From Metapseudomonas boanensis (GTDB taxonomy: Bacteria; Pseudomonadota; Gammaproteobacteria; Pseudomonadales; Pseudomonadaceae), in NCBI RefSeq assembly GCF_018704125.1, contig NZ_JAGTIS010000006.1:62001-126000 (forward strand): a stretch of 64,000 bases of DNA, read 5' to 3'. A program made the position numbers and the translations under genes. The notes beneath the pieces were generated by a model, which worked only from the letters and a program-made list of their open reading frames with translations, did not search any database and was not told where the DNA came from. Below are positions 1-7,670 of this stretch, piece by piece; within the stretch, counting starts at the first letter, position 1; each line of letters opens with the position of its first letter.

Positions 1-1087
1 TGACGCCGAACAGGCGCATGGTCTGCATGGCCATCACCAGACCGACATCCGCCTCGGTATCCAGAGCCATGATTGCCATGGAATCCAGCCCTCCCGGGCT
101 GGTGGCGAGATAAACGGAGAGAAAGTCCTTGCCCAGCAGTTTCGCAATGAAAAGTGCGGACAGGGCGCAAAGAGCAATCAGAGCAAGTGCGCTGAGGAGC
201 ATGGCGGGAAGCCGGTGGACGACGAAGTCGAAGGTTTCGCGATCGAATCGTAATCCCACGTAGCAACCAAGGGCGCCGTAGGCCAAGCACAACAGCCACT
301 GTGGCAGGTCGATGATGAATACACCGCCCAATTGCATCACCGCTCCAACCAGTAGCGGAACGAGCAGAGCGCCTGCTGGGAAGCGAGCACCGATCAACAC
401 ACTGCCGATCAGAACAAGGATAGTGAGGATGCCGTTGGCAGGCACAGCGAAGCCGAGGGAGGCTGTGCCAGCCGGGATCTGGGGGGAAGTAATTTCGCTA
501 CCGAGGGCGTGGCTGACGACTGCACCTATTAGCACGACGCAGACCACTCGCACGTATTGCATAGTGGCGACCACTCGGGAGTCTGCTCCGTGATCCTCGG
601 CCATAGCCACCATGGCGGACGCCGCCCCGGGAGACAGGCCCCAGGCCGCTGCGCTACCCGGTAGGTCACCGTAGCGAACGAGGAAAAGCGCCACGAGCAA
701 GCTCATAACCACCGTTATCGCGGTGGCCAGCAGCATAACAGGCCAATCATGAGCAATGCTGGCAAGCGTTTCGGCACTCAGTGAATGAGCCACCAGCAAG
801 CCGATGCAACCCTGACCGAACTTGAAAGCGAGCGTTGGTACGCGGATGCGCGCGCCCCGCACGCCAAGTCCAATGGCTACCAGCATGGAGCCGAGGAAGT
901 CAGCCGCTGGCATTCCGATCAGTCGCAGCACTTGACCTGCGATTACCGCAAGAACGAGCAGAAGCAGCCACTGCCGCATAAGGGCAAAGGAGTCGAGAGA
1001 GTGGCGGGTAGGCAAGGCGATTCTCCGTACGCGCTGTGGGGCAGGGTGTGTCCAACGCGCATCGGCAGTATTCTGGTGCTGATTCAT
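1..1087 (-). CDS. AbrB-family membrane transporter (AmoA/AbrB type), C-terminus cut by window edge
   Basis: The frame is open from an ATG at 1087 to the left window edge, so the C-terminus is missing. The roughly 362 visible residues are mostly hydrophobic, with about nine membrane-spanning stretches and two repeated halves. Each half carries the glycine-rich signature typical of the family: LSPGAASAMVAMAED near residue 155 and TSPGGLDSMAIMALDTEAD near residue 335. Proteins of this family (PF05145) are inner-membrane permeases of poorly defined substrate, sometimes misnamed ammonia monooxygenase. The first 37 residues look cytosolic, and the Met at about residue 37 is a possible alternative start. 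It is transcribed divergently from a LysR regulator 49 bp away, which probably controls it. Confidence 0.8.
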   Translation of the reverse strand, partial: MNQHQNTADARWTHPAPQRVRRIALPTRHSLDSFALMRQWLLLLVLAVIAGQVLRLIGMPAADFLGSMLVAIGLGVRGARIRVPTLAFKFGQGCIGLLVAHSLSAETLASIAHDWPVMLLATAITVVMSLLVALFLVRYGDLPGSAAAWGLSPGAASAMVAMAEDHGADSRVVATMQYVRVVCVVLIGAVVSHALGSEITSPQIPAGTASLGFAVPANGILTILVLIGSVLIGARFPAGALLVPLLVGAVMQLGGVFIIDLPQWLLCLAYGALGCYVGLRFDRETFDFVVHRLPAMLLSALALIALCALSALFIAKLLGKDFLSVYLATSPGGLDSMAIMALDTEADVGLVMAMQTMRLFGV

Positions 1088-1114
1088 CAAGTCTATTTTC
1101 TAATTGTGAAGAAC

Positions 1115-1133
1115 CGATAATTAAGAGTTATCG
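1115..1133. promoter_or_regulatory. Probable LysR operator between abrB-like gene and lysR
   Basis: The 49-bp divergent spacer holds a perfect inverted repeat, CGATAA-N7-TTATCG. Its core (1118-1130) fits the LysR-box pattern T-N11-A. It ends only 3 bp before the lysR start codon, a typical place for an autoregulated LysR site. Function is inferred from position and symmetry. Confidence 0.55.
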
Positions 1134-1136
1134 ATT

Positions 1137-2045
1137 ATGGATCTGCGTGACCTTGCCTATTTCGAGACCATTGCTGAGCTAGGCCACCTAGGCCGCGCTG
1201 CGGAGCGCCTGTGTCGTAGCCAACCTGCGTTAACCAAGAGCATTCAACGCCTGGAGGAATCCCTTGGAGCCAGCTTGTTCCAGCGTGATGGCCGACGCAT
1301 CAAGCTGACCCCAGCGGGGCATTTGCTCTTGGAGCGAAGCCGTCAGCTACGGCACAGCGTTGATGAGACGCGCCGTGAGGTACGCGACTTTGCCAATGGT
1401 TTGGTAGGAAATATTCGACTGGGCTGTGCAGTCTCTATGGCCGAATACCTGCTGCCACAGCTCACGGCGACGCTGCTGAGCCTCGCTCCCAATGTGACAT
1501 TGACACTTACGGTTGGGATGGACGATGTGCTTCGCGAGGGTCTGTTGCAGGGAAATCTGGACTTGGTCATCAGCCCCTACGTCGACAAGGTAGAGGGACT
1601 GGAGACCCACGCTCTGCTGGAAGATCAAGCCGTGGTTGTGGCACGCCGCGATCATCCGCTTTTCAGCGGGCCAATCAGCCAGCGCGATCTGTGCCGTTAC
1701 CGCTGGGTGCTGCCGCCTCTCTCAGCCAGTGCGCGCAAGTGGATTGATAATGCCTTCATCAGCCGGCAACTGCCGACACCCATGGTGCAGGTGGAAAGCA
1801 CGTCGATTTCCTTGATGCCACGTTTGATTGCCCGTACTGACTTACTCAGCTTCATTGCGCGTGAACACCTGTTAGGTGGAAAGGCGGAGGCCAGTCTGCG
1901 GGAAATACCCTTGGCGGAAACCACCATGACGCGGGTAATCGGGGCGAGCTATCGCTCTGAGGGTTACAAGTCGCCGGCGACGGCAACTCTCCTGGAAATT
2001 CTGCTGACTCATCAGGCCAGCCTATTTCTGCAGCTTGATTCGTGA
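1137..2045 (+). CDS. LysR-family transcriptional regulator
   Basis: This 302-residue protein has the normal LysR length. Residues 1-60 form the winged helix-turn-helix (start MDLRDLAYFETIAELGHLGR, then SQPALTKSIQRLEE as the recognition region). Residues 90-295 form the periplasmic-binding-like effector domain. It lies head-to-head with the AbrB-type permease, and a palindromic LysR box overlaps the shared promoter region, so it most likely controls the permease and itself. The inducer cannot be read from the sequence. Confidence 0.88.
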   Translation: MDLRDLAYFETIAELGHLGRAAERLCRSQPALTKSIQRLEESLGASLFQRDGRRIKLTPAGHLLLERSRQLRHSVDETRREVRDFANGLVGNIRLGCAVSMAEYLLPQLTATLLSLAPNVTLTLTVGMDDVLREGLLQGNLDLVISPYVDKVEGLETHALLEDQAVVVARRDHPLFSGPISQRDLCRYRWVLPPLSASARKWIDNAFISRQLPTPMVQVESTSISLMPRLIARTDLLSFIAREHLLGGKAEASLREIPLAETTMTRVIGASYRSEGYKSPATATLLEILLTHQASLFLQLDS

Positions 2046-2051
2046 GGTCCG

Positions 2052-2276
2052 GTGAACCGTCGCCAGCATGGCAAATCGACGCGACGGGGCATCAAGCAGG
2101 CGCGTTGGCTATTGCTGCGCAATCCGGAAAATCTGCGCCAGCCCGAGCAGCAGGTCCAACTGGACAAGTTGCTGGGCTCCAACCAGGCGCTGATGATCGT
2201 GTCCCTGATGAAAGCTCAACTCAAAGCACTGGCACCTAATGACGCGCCATCCAGGGCCTGGTCTGTCCCGGACTGA
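2052..2276 (+). pseudogene. ISL3-family transposase fragment
   Basis: A short open stretch directly after lysR encodes RWLLLRNPENL, then a Q-rich linker and LLGSNQALMIVSLMKAQLK. This matches the middle of ISL3-family DDE transposases, as I know them. The DDE catalytic residues, the N-terminal zinc-binding region and the C-terminus are missing. From 2277 to 2478 I see no recognisable coding sequence. It is a scar of an old insertion. Confidence 0.6.
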
Positions 2277-2478
2277 GTGAACAGACTACACCTCTTAATG
2301 GACCTCATTTTGAGACTTGGAGGTGTTTACGAAATTGGGAGCGATTCATTCGTCGCAAGCTCGAGGCAATGCCAGCTACGGGTATACCGATCCGGCAGCG
2401 GTCCAACCTTGGTCTGGTACACCGGCGCCATTGCGCAGCTGGCGGCCTCGCCACGCAATGTGCGTCATCACCAATGCC

Positions 2479-3252
2479 CTAGATGCCGTATCCGCCTGAC
2501 ACGTTCAGTTGCTGCCCAGTGATGTAGGCTGCGTTATCGGATGCCAGGAACACGGCGGCACGACCGATTTCCTCGGGCTTGCCCCAGCGCTTGAGTGCAA
2601 GCATCGTCATCGTTTCGTCGATCCACTTCTGGTTGAACTGACCCTGCTCCAGGAGCTGCGGGAACATGCCGGCCTCAATGACACCGACCAGAATGGAATT
2701 CGCACGGATGTTGTGGCGGCCCTCCTCGCGGGCGAGGCCCTTTACAAGCGATTCATTGGTGGCCTTCGGCGCGACCGACAAGCCGTCGCGATCCGGCCAG
2801 CGCAAATGGCCGGCAGAGCCCAGCGTAACGAACGAACCGCCCCCCGAGGCGCGCAGATGTGGCAGCGCAGCCTTGGCGGCATTGAAGAACCCCATGACTT
2901 CGACATCGATGGCGCGCCGCCAGTCGTCACGGCTCATTTCGCTGATATGGAGCTGGTTCACGAAAGGGCCAGCCGCCCAGACGATGGTGTGCACGCGGCC
3001 GTGGGCTTCAATGGCTGCAACCAGCGTTGCCTTGACCTGGGCGGCATCGGTTACGTCAACCTGGTGGGTGCTCGCGTTGACGCCCTCTTCCCGGATCTGG
3101 TCGGCGACACGCTGTGCCACGTCGGCCTTGCTCCGGTAGCCGACTGCGACCGGTACTCCAGCGCGGGCGAACTCAAGGGCAACGCCTTGTCCGATGCCAC
3201 CGCTACCGCCAAAAACCAATGTGGCGCCATCTGGGAATCCGCTCTTGCTCAT
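2479..3252 (-). CDS. Short-chain dehydrogenase/reductase, catalytic Tyr replaced
   Basis: This 257-residue protein has a classical SDR layout. The dinucleotide-binding loop GGSGGIG is near residue 15, a WAAGP element corresponding to NNAG is near 92, and the C-terminus ends in the usual GQQLNVSGGYGI. At the active site the expected YxxxK reads SVAPK, so the general-acid Tyr is Ser. I recall other SDRs with this SVxPK form, so it may be a subfamily trait. A good ribosome site (GGAGAGG) precedes ATG 3252. The HTH regulator upstream on the same strand may control it. The substrate is unknown. Confidence 0.85.
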   Translation of the reverse strand: MSKSGFPDGATLVFGGSGGIGQGVALEFARAGVPVAVGYRSKADVAQRVADQIREEGVNASTHQVDVTDAAQVKATLVAAIEAHGRVHTIVWAAGPFVNQLHISEMSRDDWRRAIDVEVMGFFNAAKAALPHLRASGGGSFVTLGSAGHLRWPDRDGLSVAPKATNESLVKGLAREEGRHNIRANSILVGVIEAGMFPQLLEQGQFNQKWIDETMTMLALKRWGKPEEIGRAAVFLASDNAAYITGQQLNVSGGYGI

Positions 3253-3422
3253 CTTTGCCTCTCCTGTCCTCGGTATATCGACACGTTGTCGTTGAGGAAA
3301 AGTATCAGCAGAAGATCCGACAATAACCGCTCAATAGTGGACTTTCGATAAAGTATCTCAAGGTGATACTTTTCGGTGGCGCATTGCGGTACGCCGCACG
3401 AATGGCAGCACCACGGCCAGTG

Positions 3423-4175
3423 TCACTTGGCCCAGAAGATTCGGGGATCGGTAAGGCGAGCCACGTAAAGCATGCTGTACCAGTCTGTCTGCCCGGCAGG
3501 CAGGGAGCGGTCGTCGGTCGCGAGTTCTCGCATGCGCTGCGAAAGCGACGCCATCATCTGGCGCAACTGGTCTATTGATCCGCGCGACAACTTGACGGTT
3601 TCGAGCTGCCAAAGCGACTGCGGGTCGTGGAAATCCATCGTTTCAAAATGCCGGCGCATCGCATCGTCCACTGCCCGTCGCAACGGGCCTCCCGGAATCC
3701 ACTCCGGATGCCGCACAGTCAGCAGACGGACACGGTTGCCGGGAAACAAGTCGAGCAAACGGAGTTTTTCGAGTCGCCGCAAATGAAGGAAGATGCCCGG
3801 CTCGTCTAGCTCGAACTCCTGTTGTATCTCCCGGGGTGTCCAGTCATAGCGCAACAGCAGGAAGATGAACGCCGTGAACGGGGCGTCGGCCAATCCCTGC
3901 TCCTGCTCGATGCTCAACGCATGAATCTTGGTATCGCTGCGTCGCGCCGCCAGCTCGGCAAGATCGATGAGGCGGACGCCTGCAATGGAACAAACCGACT
4001 CGAGCATCGCGACGCTCAGACCATGCCCGGTCAACTTGCGCTTGATGGTTGTCTCGCTCACGTTCAGCTGCTCGGCGATATCGCAATAGCGGATATTGCG
4101 ATCCTTCAATAAGCGCTTTAGCTCCGCGAGCAGCAGCGTTTCATCGGTGGCTCCATCGAGGTTCTTCGGATGCAT
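3423..4175 (-). CDS. XRE/Cro-type helix-turn-helix transcriptional regulator
   Basis: The N-terminal 65 residues carry a Cro/C1-like helix-turn-helix (DIAEQLNVSETTIKRKLTG). The rest is a helical region of about 185 residues without a domain I can name. The second part contains a possible extra winged-helix segment (TPREIQQEFELDEPGIFLHL). I chose ATG 4175 because AAGGA lies 10 bases before it; an in-frame start at 4217 would add 14 residues without a ribosome site. It lies 170 bp upstream of the SDR gene on the same strand and may regulate it. Confidence 0.75.
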   Translation of the reverse strand: MHPKNLDGATDETLLLAELKRLLKDRNIRYCDIAEQLNVSETTIKRKLTGHGLSVAMLESVCSIAGVRLIDLAELAARRSDTKIHALSIEQEQGLADAPFTAFIFLLLRYDWTPREIQQEFELDEPGIFLHLRRLEKLRLLDLFPGNRVRLLTVRHPEWIPGGPLRRAVDDAMRRHFETMDFHDPQSLWQLETVKLSRGSIDQLRQMMASLSQRMRELATDDRSLPAGQTDWYSMLYVARLTDPRIFWAK

Positions 4176-4458
4176 TGTCGGGTGTCCTTCCAGTCGCACA
4201 TTCGGAACGTTCGCCATGCCGTGCCGGGTTGCGCTGCTTGGTGGGCATCAAGGGTGGGCACGCACTATATATCCAGCCAACTTAGCTGAGTAGGCAATGC
4301 GCACGTGCGTGCACGCCCCCGCGGGGCCTACAGCGCTACTTGGGCTACGATGATCAGCTATCGCCGCAGGAAACACTTCGATGTACACGCGACCATTCGC
4401 CATCCACAGTTCGCTTTGGGTCGCAACCTGACGCCCGACGGTGTTGCGGCACTGGGTG

Positions 4459-4661
4459 ATCTTCCCGACCGCGAGTGGATTGGCGAGTACGTAGGCTAGG
4501 TGTATCAGGGCGTGGCCGCAGCGGCATGCAAACACCTCGACGAACTGGCGGCGGGCAGCATGACGGAGCGACGTTTCGAGGAATTGGTGGCCGTGTTCGC
4601 CTAGGCGTCGCGCCTGGAGGCAGACACCTGGCAGATGGGCTTGGCGAGTGTACAAGCCTGA
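4459..4661 (+). pseudogene. TenA/thiaminase II-like C-terminal remnant
   Basis: The frame reads REWIGEYVG, stop, VYQGVAAAACKHLDEL, then RRFEELVAVFA, stop, and SRLEADTWQMGL. This resembles the C-terminal third of TenA-family aminopyrimidine aminohydrolases, including the final acidic Glu and the WQMGL end. Two in-frame TAG codons and the missing N-terminus make it non-functional. The 4218-4458 stretch before it shows no convincing gene. It ends 13 bp before a 97-bp inverted-repeat element. Confidence 0.5.
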
Positions 4662-4673
4662 CCAGGGAAACGT

Positions 4674-4770
4674 GGACAGATTAACTTTCTGCTCTTTTTA
4701 TCTGCGCGCATGGCGCATGGAGATGCGTGGCGTATGAGGGAAGATTGGAGTAGCGAAAGTTAATCTGTCC
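4674..4770. repeat. 97-bp element with 16-bp perfect terminal inverted repeats (MITE-like)
   Basis: The left arm GGACAGATTAACTTTC (4674-4689) is an exact reverse complement of the right arm at 4755-4770. The 65-bp interior has no reading frame of note. The size and perfect ends suggest a miniature inverted-repeat element or the remains of a REP/RAYT-type unit. It lies between a dead tenA-like gene and a secreted-protein gene. Confidence 0.6.
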
Positions 4771-4992
4771 TCCTTTTGGAGTATGCCCCCCTTTTGGGTC
4801 CCGATTACTATCCGCCAGCTGGCCGACCAGCTTCTCACCTGTGCAGGAGTCTTGATGCCCCGTTGTTGTAGGCCTGGCGAGCCACGATGAACCTCGTTGC
4901 GCCGGAGGCAGGACGCATGGGGAGCCGGTCGGACGGGCTGCATGGCTTTGCGCTGCAACCCAACATAACAACAAGAATTGAGGATATGGATC

Positions 4993-5742
4993 ATGCAAAA
5001 GAAGTTGCTGCTGCTCCTGTTGTGCCTGATTTGCCCGCTGGTCTGGGGGGATGGACGAAGCGCCGGGAAGTTGAGTGAAATCCTCAGTCGCAGCCAATTG
5101 ATGTGTGCCAGCGCGATGGTCTATTTCAATCCGGCCGAACGCACACCGGACCCGCGAGGTTTAAACGCTACCTTCGAGCACCTCAATATAATGGAAACCT
5201 ACATGGTACAGCTGGGGCAGCCCGAGGCGTTGGTGCAGCCACTGCGGGCCATGAAGGAAGTTTTCGAAACCCTCGATCGACTGCCTCCGGCCGAGCGCGA
5301 GCGTTACCCGGAGCTGATCCAGCAACTGCTTGGCCATCAGCAACAGCTGCAGCAAGCCGCCTCCACTGCTTATGCCAGTGCCGGGCCCGATCTGGCCGCC
5401 GCCGACCTGGAGGCGCAAAGCCAGGCCCTGGCCACGGTGTTGCTGGACTATCAGGTTCGTCTCTACCCGCTGCCGCGGAAGGGCGGCCTGACGCTGACGC
5501 CAGACCAGGCAAAGGAGCTAGACCAGACGATCGAGCAGCGTTTCGAGACGTTACTGGCGCGCCATGTCGAGCATGCCGATGCGTTGTCGAAGGTCAAGGC
5601 CAGCTACCTGTTCGTACGTCCGCAACTGCAGCAGGTGAGGAGTGGCGGTAACGCTGGCAGCGGTGGTGCCGAGTTTTATCTCAATCGCGCCTCCGTCGAT
5701 CTGGACGAGCTGGCGGTTGCGGTGCTGACACCCGCCCCCTGA
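4993..5742 (+). CDS. Exported conserved hypothetical protein
   Basis: This is a 249-residue protein of unknown function. The first 19 residues are a clear Sec signal peptide (MQKKLL, a run of Leu/Cys, then VWG before DGRS). The mature part is mostly helical and rich in Gln, Leu and Ala. I see no catalytic motif and only one Cys in the mature part. I chose ATG 4993 because AGGA lies 8 bases upstream and the signal peptide begins there. A GC-rich hairpin follows the stop at 5767-5786. It is probably a soluble periplasmic protein. Confidence 0.6.
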   Translation: MQKKLLLLLLCLICPLVWGDGRSAGKLSEILSRSQLMCASAMVYFNPAERTPDPRGLNATFEHLNIMETYMVQLGQPEALVQPLRAMKEVFETLDRLPPAERERYPELIQQLLGHQQQLQQAASTAYASAGPDLAAADLEAQSQALATVLLDYQVRLYPLPRKGGLTLTPDQAKELDQTIEQRFETLLARHVEHADALSKVKASYLFVRPQLQQVRSGGNAGSGGAEFYLNRASVDLDELAVAVLTPAP

Positions 5743-5766
5743 ACTGGATATACCTCCCCCCACCTT

Positions 5767-5786
5767 GCAGCCGCTGATGCGGCTGC
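5767..5786 (+). terminator. Hairpin after exported-protein gene
   Basis: GCAGCCGC-TGAT-GCGGCTGC is a perfect 8-bp stem with a 4-base loop, 24 bp after the stop codon. It has no T-run, so it may stabilise the 3' end of the mRNA rather than terminate on its own. From here to 6050 I see no gene. Confidence 0.4.
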
Positions 5787-6050
5787 CTCCCAAGTGCCTG
5801 CAGTCCAACAGACGGCGGGCAATCGGCCCGTCTCTGACGAACCCGCCCTTTGGCGTCTGTCGCGAACCAGAAAGTGCCTGGCAGCCAAAGCGAAGTCGGG
5901 ACGAACCGTCATTCCTAGGGCCTTGAGCACCGGACCGGGACTGCGTCACGCAGCAACGTGACCCTGCATACCGATATTCCTTGGCCTGTCGAGGATGGGA
6001 TTCCCTGGCTCCCATACACATCCGCAGCGTTGCTATTAGCAGGTATACAG

Positions 6051-6341
6051 ATGCGCAAGAACATGCCGATCACCCAACGGGAACGCAACTTCCCGGCCCA
6101 CCAGCATCTGACTTCGGTCACCGATTGCCGCGGCGTCATCATTTACTGCAATGACGAGTTCGCCGCTGTCAGCGGCTTCAACCGCGAGCAACTGATCGGA
6201 AGCCCGCAAAAACCCGGTACGCCACCCGGACATGCCAGAGCAGGTATTCGGGCAAATGTGGGACTACCTCAAGGCTGGCAAAAGCTGGATGGGCATCATC
6301 AAGAACCGCTGCAGCAATGGCGATCTCTACAGCTTCATGTC
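6051..6341 (+). pseudogene. Aer-like PAS sensor fragment, frameshifted and truncated
   Basis: The start reads MRKNMPITQRERNF, then TDCRGVIIYCNDEFAAVSGF and REQLIGSPQ. This is the N-terminal PAS domain of Aer/BdlA-type energy-taxis receptors. After about 6205 the reading frame must shift by one base to continue as VRHPDMPEQVFGQMWDYLKAGKSW and NRCSNGD. Homology stops abruptly at about 6341, where a 76-bp inverted-repeat element begins. HAMP and methyl-accepting signalling domains are absent. Confidence 0.65.
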
Positions 6342-6417
6342 TGGACTCCCTCTCACGGTTGACTCTGGTTCGCACCTTCAGTCTGTCACTCGAGATGCCG
6401 AAGTGAGGGGGAGTCCA
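6342..6417. repeat. 76-bp inverted-repeat element at the end of the broken aer-like gene
   Basis: The 15-bp left arm TGGACTCCCTCTCAC (6342-6356) pairs with 6403-6417, matching 14 of 15 positions. The interior has no gene. The element begins exactly where PAS-receptor homology ends, which suggests it inserted there or marks a deletion junction. Confidence 0.5.
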
Positions 6418-6869
6418 TCCCATTGCTTCGGGCCAATATCGGGCAGGCTGCAACGAAGCAGACGGCTGCAACGGGCCGCGGCGGCGGGAATTGATTGGGG
6501 CTATAGCGGCGTTAGCCTCAGCCGAGGCAGAACACCACGAGCCAAGGACACTGGACGGGCTCAGGAGAAGCCGAGGCTATTCATGCTGCCCTGCCGTCAG
6601 TGCGGTTGCATGCATATATCCGATCTGTAGTGGGGGTTACCGCCCCGGCCACTCTGTAGTTCGCGCAGCGGGAAGCCAAGCGTCGAGGGCAAACTTATGT
6701 CGGGTTAGTGCATGACATTTTCGTAGTCGGCGCCGAGATCCGTAATCCTGGCAACGCGTTCGGTGCGGTTCGGTTTGGATGGCAGAAAAAGCTGTAAGTG
6801 TGACATGGCAGCCATAACGCCAGGCGACGATTCTGGTGACCTGTCCTCACTACGTCGCCAGGTGCAACG
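6418..6869. other. Non-coding or decayed stretch upstream of inhA-like gene
   Basis: About 450 bp without a recognisable gene. Short open frames here have no homology I can name. It lies between the broken aer-like gene and the DJ-1/PfpI gene. Confidence 0.4.
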
Positions 6870-7553
6870 ATGAACACCCCCATCCACATCGGATTCCTCC
6901 TCTTTCCCCATGTCACCCAGCTCGACCTGACCGGGCCGGCCCAGGTGCTCAGCCGTGTGCCGGATGCCAAGGTGCATCTGGTGTGGAAGACCCTCGATCC
7001 GGTGGTCACCGACGTTGGCTTCGAGATCGTGCCGACCACAACCTTCGCCGACTGCCCGCCACTGACCGTGTTGTGTGTGCCAGGCGGCTTCGGCATCGGC
7101 GACCAACTCAACGACAGCCAGACGCTGGCCTTCTTGCGCCGCCACGGCGAGGACGCACGCTACGTCACTTCGGTGTGCAACGGCGCGCTGCTGCTCGGCG
7201 CCGCCGGGCTGCTGCAGGGCTACCGCTCGGCGTGTCACTGGATGTGGCGCAAGTACCTGCCGCGCTTTGGTGCGGAGCCTGTGGCTCGACGCATCGTCCG
7301 CGACCGCAATCGCATCTCCGGCGGCGGGGTGACGGCCGGGATCGACTTCGGTCTCGCCCTGGCCGCCGAGTTGGCCGGTGACGACGTGGCCAAGACACTG
7401 CAGTTGGCCTTCGAGTACGACCCCGAGCCGCCGTTCGACTGCGGCTCGCCCGAGAAGGCCGGCCCTGCGCTGGTTGAGCGTCTGTGCGCGCTGCAGGCCG
7501 AGCGCGTGGCTTATGTCGAAGCGCGCATCGCCCAGGCGGTGGCGCGGCAATAG
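6870..7553 (+). CDS. inhA: DJ-1/PfpI-family protein, probable isonitrile (cyclohexyl-isocyanide) hydratase
   Basis: This 227-residue protein resembles Pseudomonas isonitrile hydratase InhA as I remember it. Matching segments are GFLLFP and QLDLTGP at the N-terminus, KVHLVWK, VPTTTFADCP, the nucleophile elbow TSVCNGALLLGAAGLL with Cys near residue 107, and GGGVTAGIDF. InhA adds water to isonitriles to give N-substituted formamides. The protein has no DNA-binding tail, unlike the GlxA-type regulator at 9817. The ribosome site is weak. An alternative is another DJ-1/PfpI enzyme of unknown substrate. Confidence 0.7.
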   Translation: MNTPIHIGFLLFPHVTQLDLTGPAQVLSRVPDAKVHLVWKTLDPVVTDVGFEIVPTTTFADCPPLTVLCVPGGFGIGDQLNDSQTLAFLRRHGEDARYVTSVCNGALLLGAAGLLQGYRSACHWMWRKYLPRFGAEPVARRIVRDRNRISGGGVTAGIDFGLALAAELAGDDVAKTLQLAFEYDPEPPFDCGSPEKAGPALVERLCALQAERVAYVEARIAQAVARQ

Positions 7554-7670
7554 CAGCGCGCCGGCGATCACCGGGGCAGGCTTGCTTGTGCGGCTTCCAT
7601 CGAAGCCGGGCCTCCGGCCGAAGCATGAACCGTGAGCCGCAATCGAGCAGTTTCGTGGAGGAGCTCGTTG

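Noticed and set aside
3114..3351. Short plus-strand frames upstream of the SDR gene
   Set aside because: They mirror the SDR start and its leader and have no independent ribosome site or homology.
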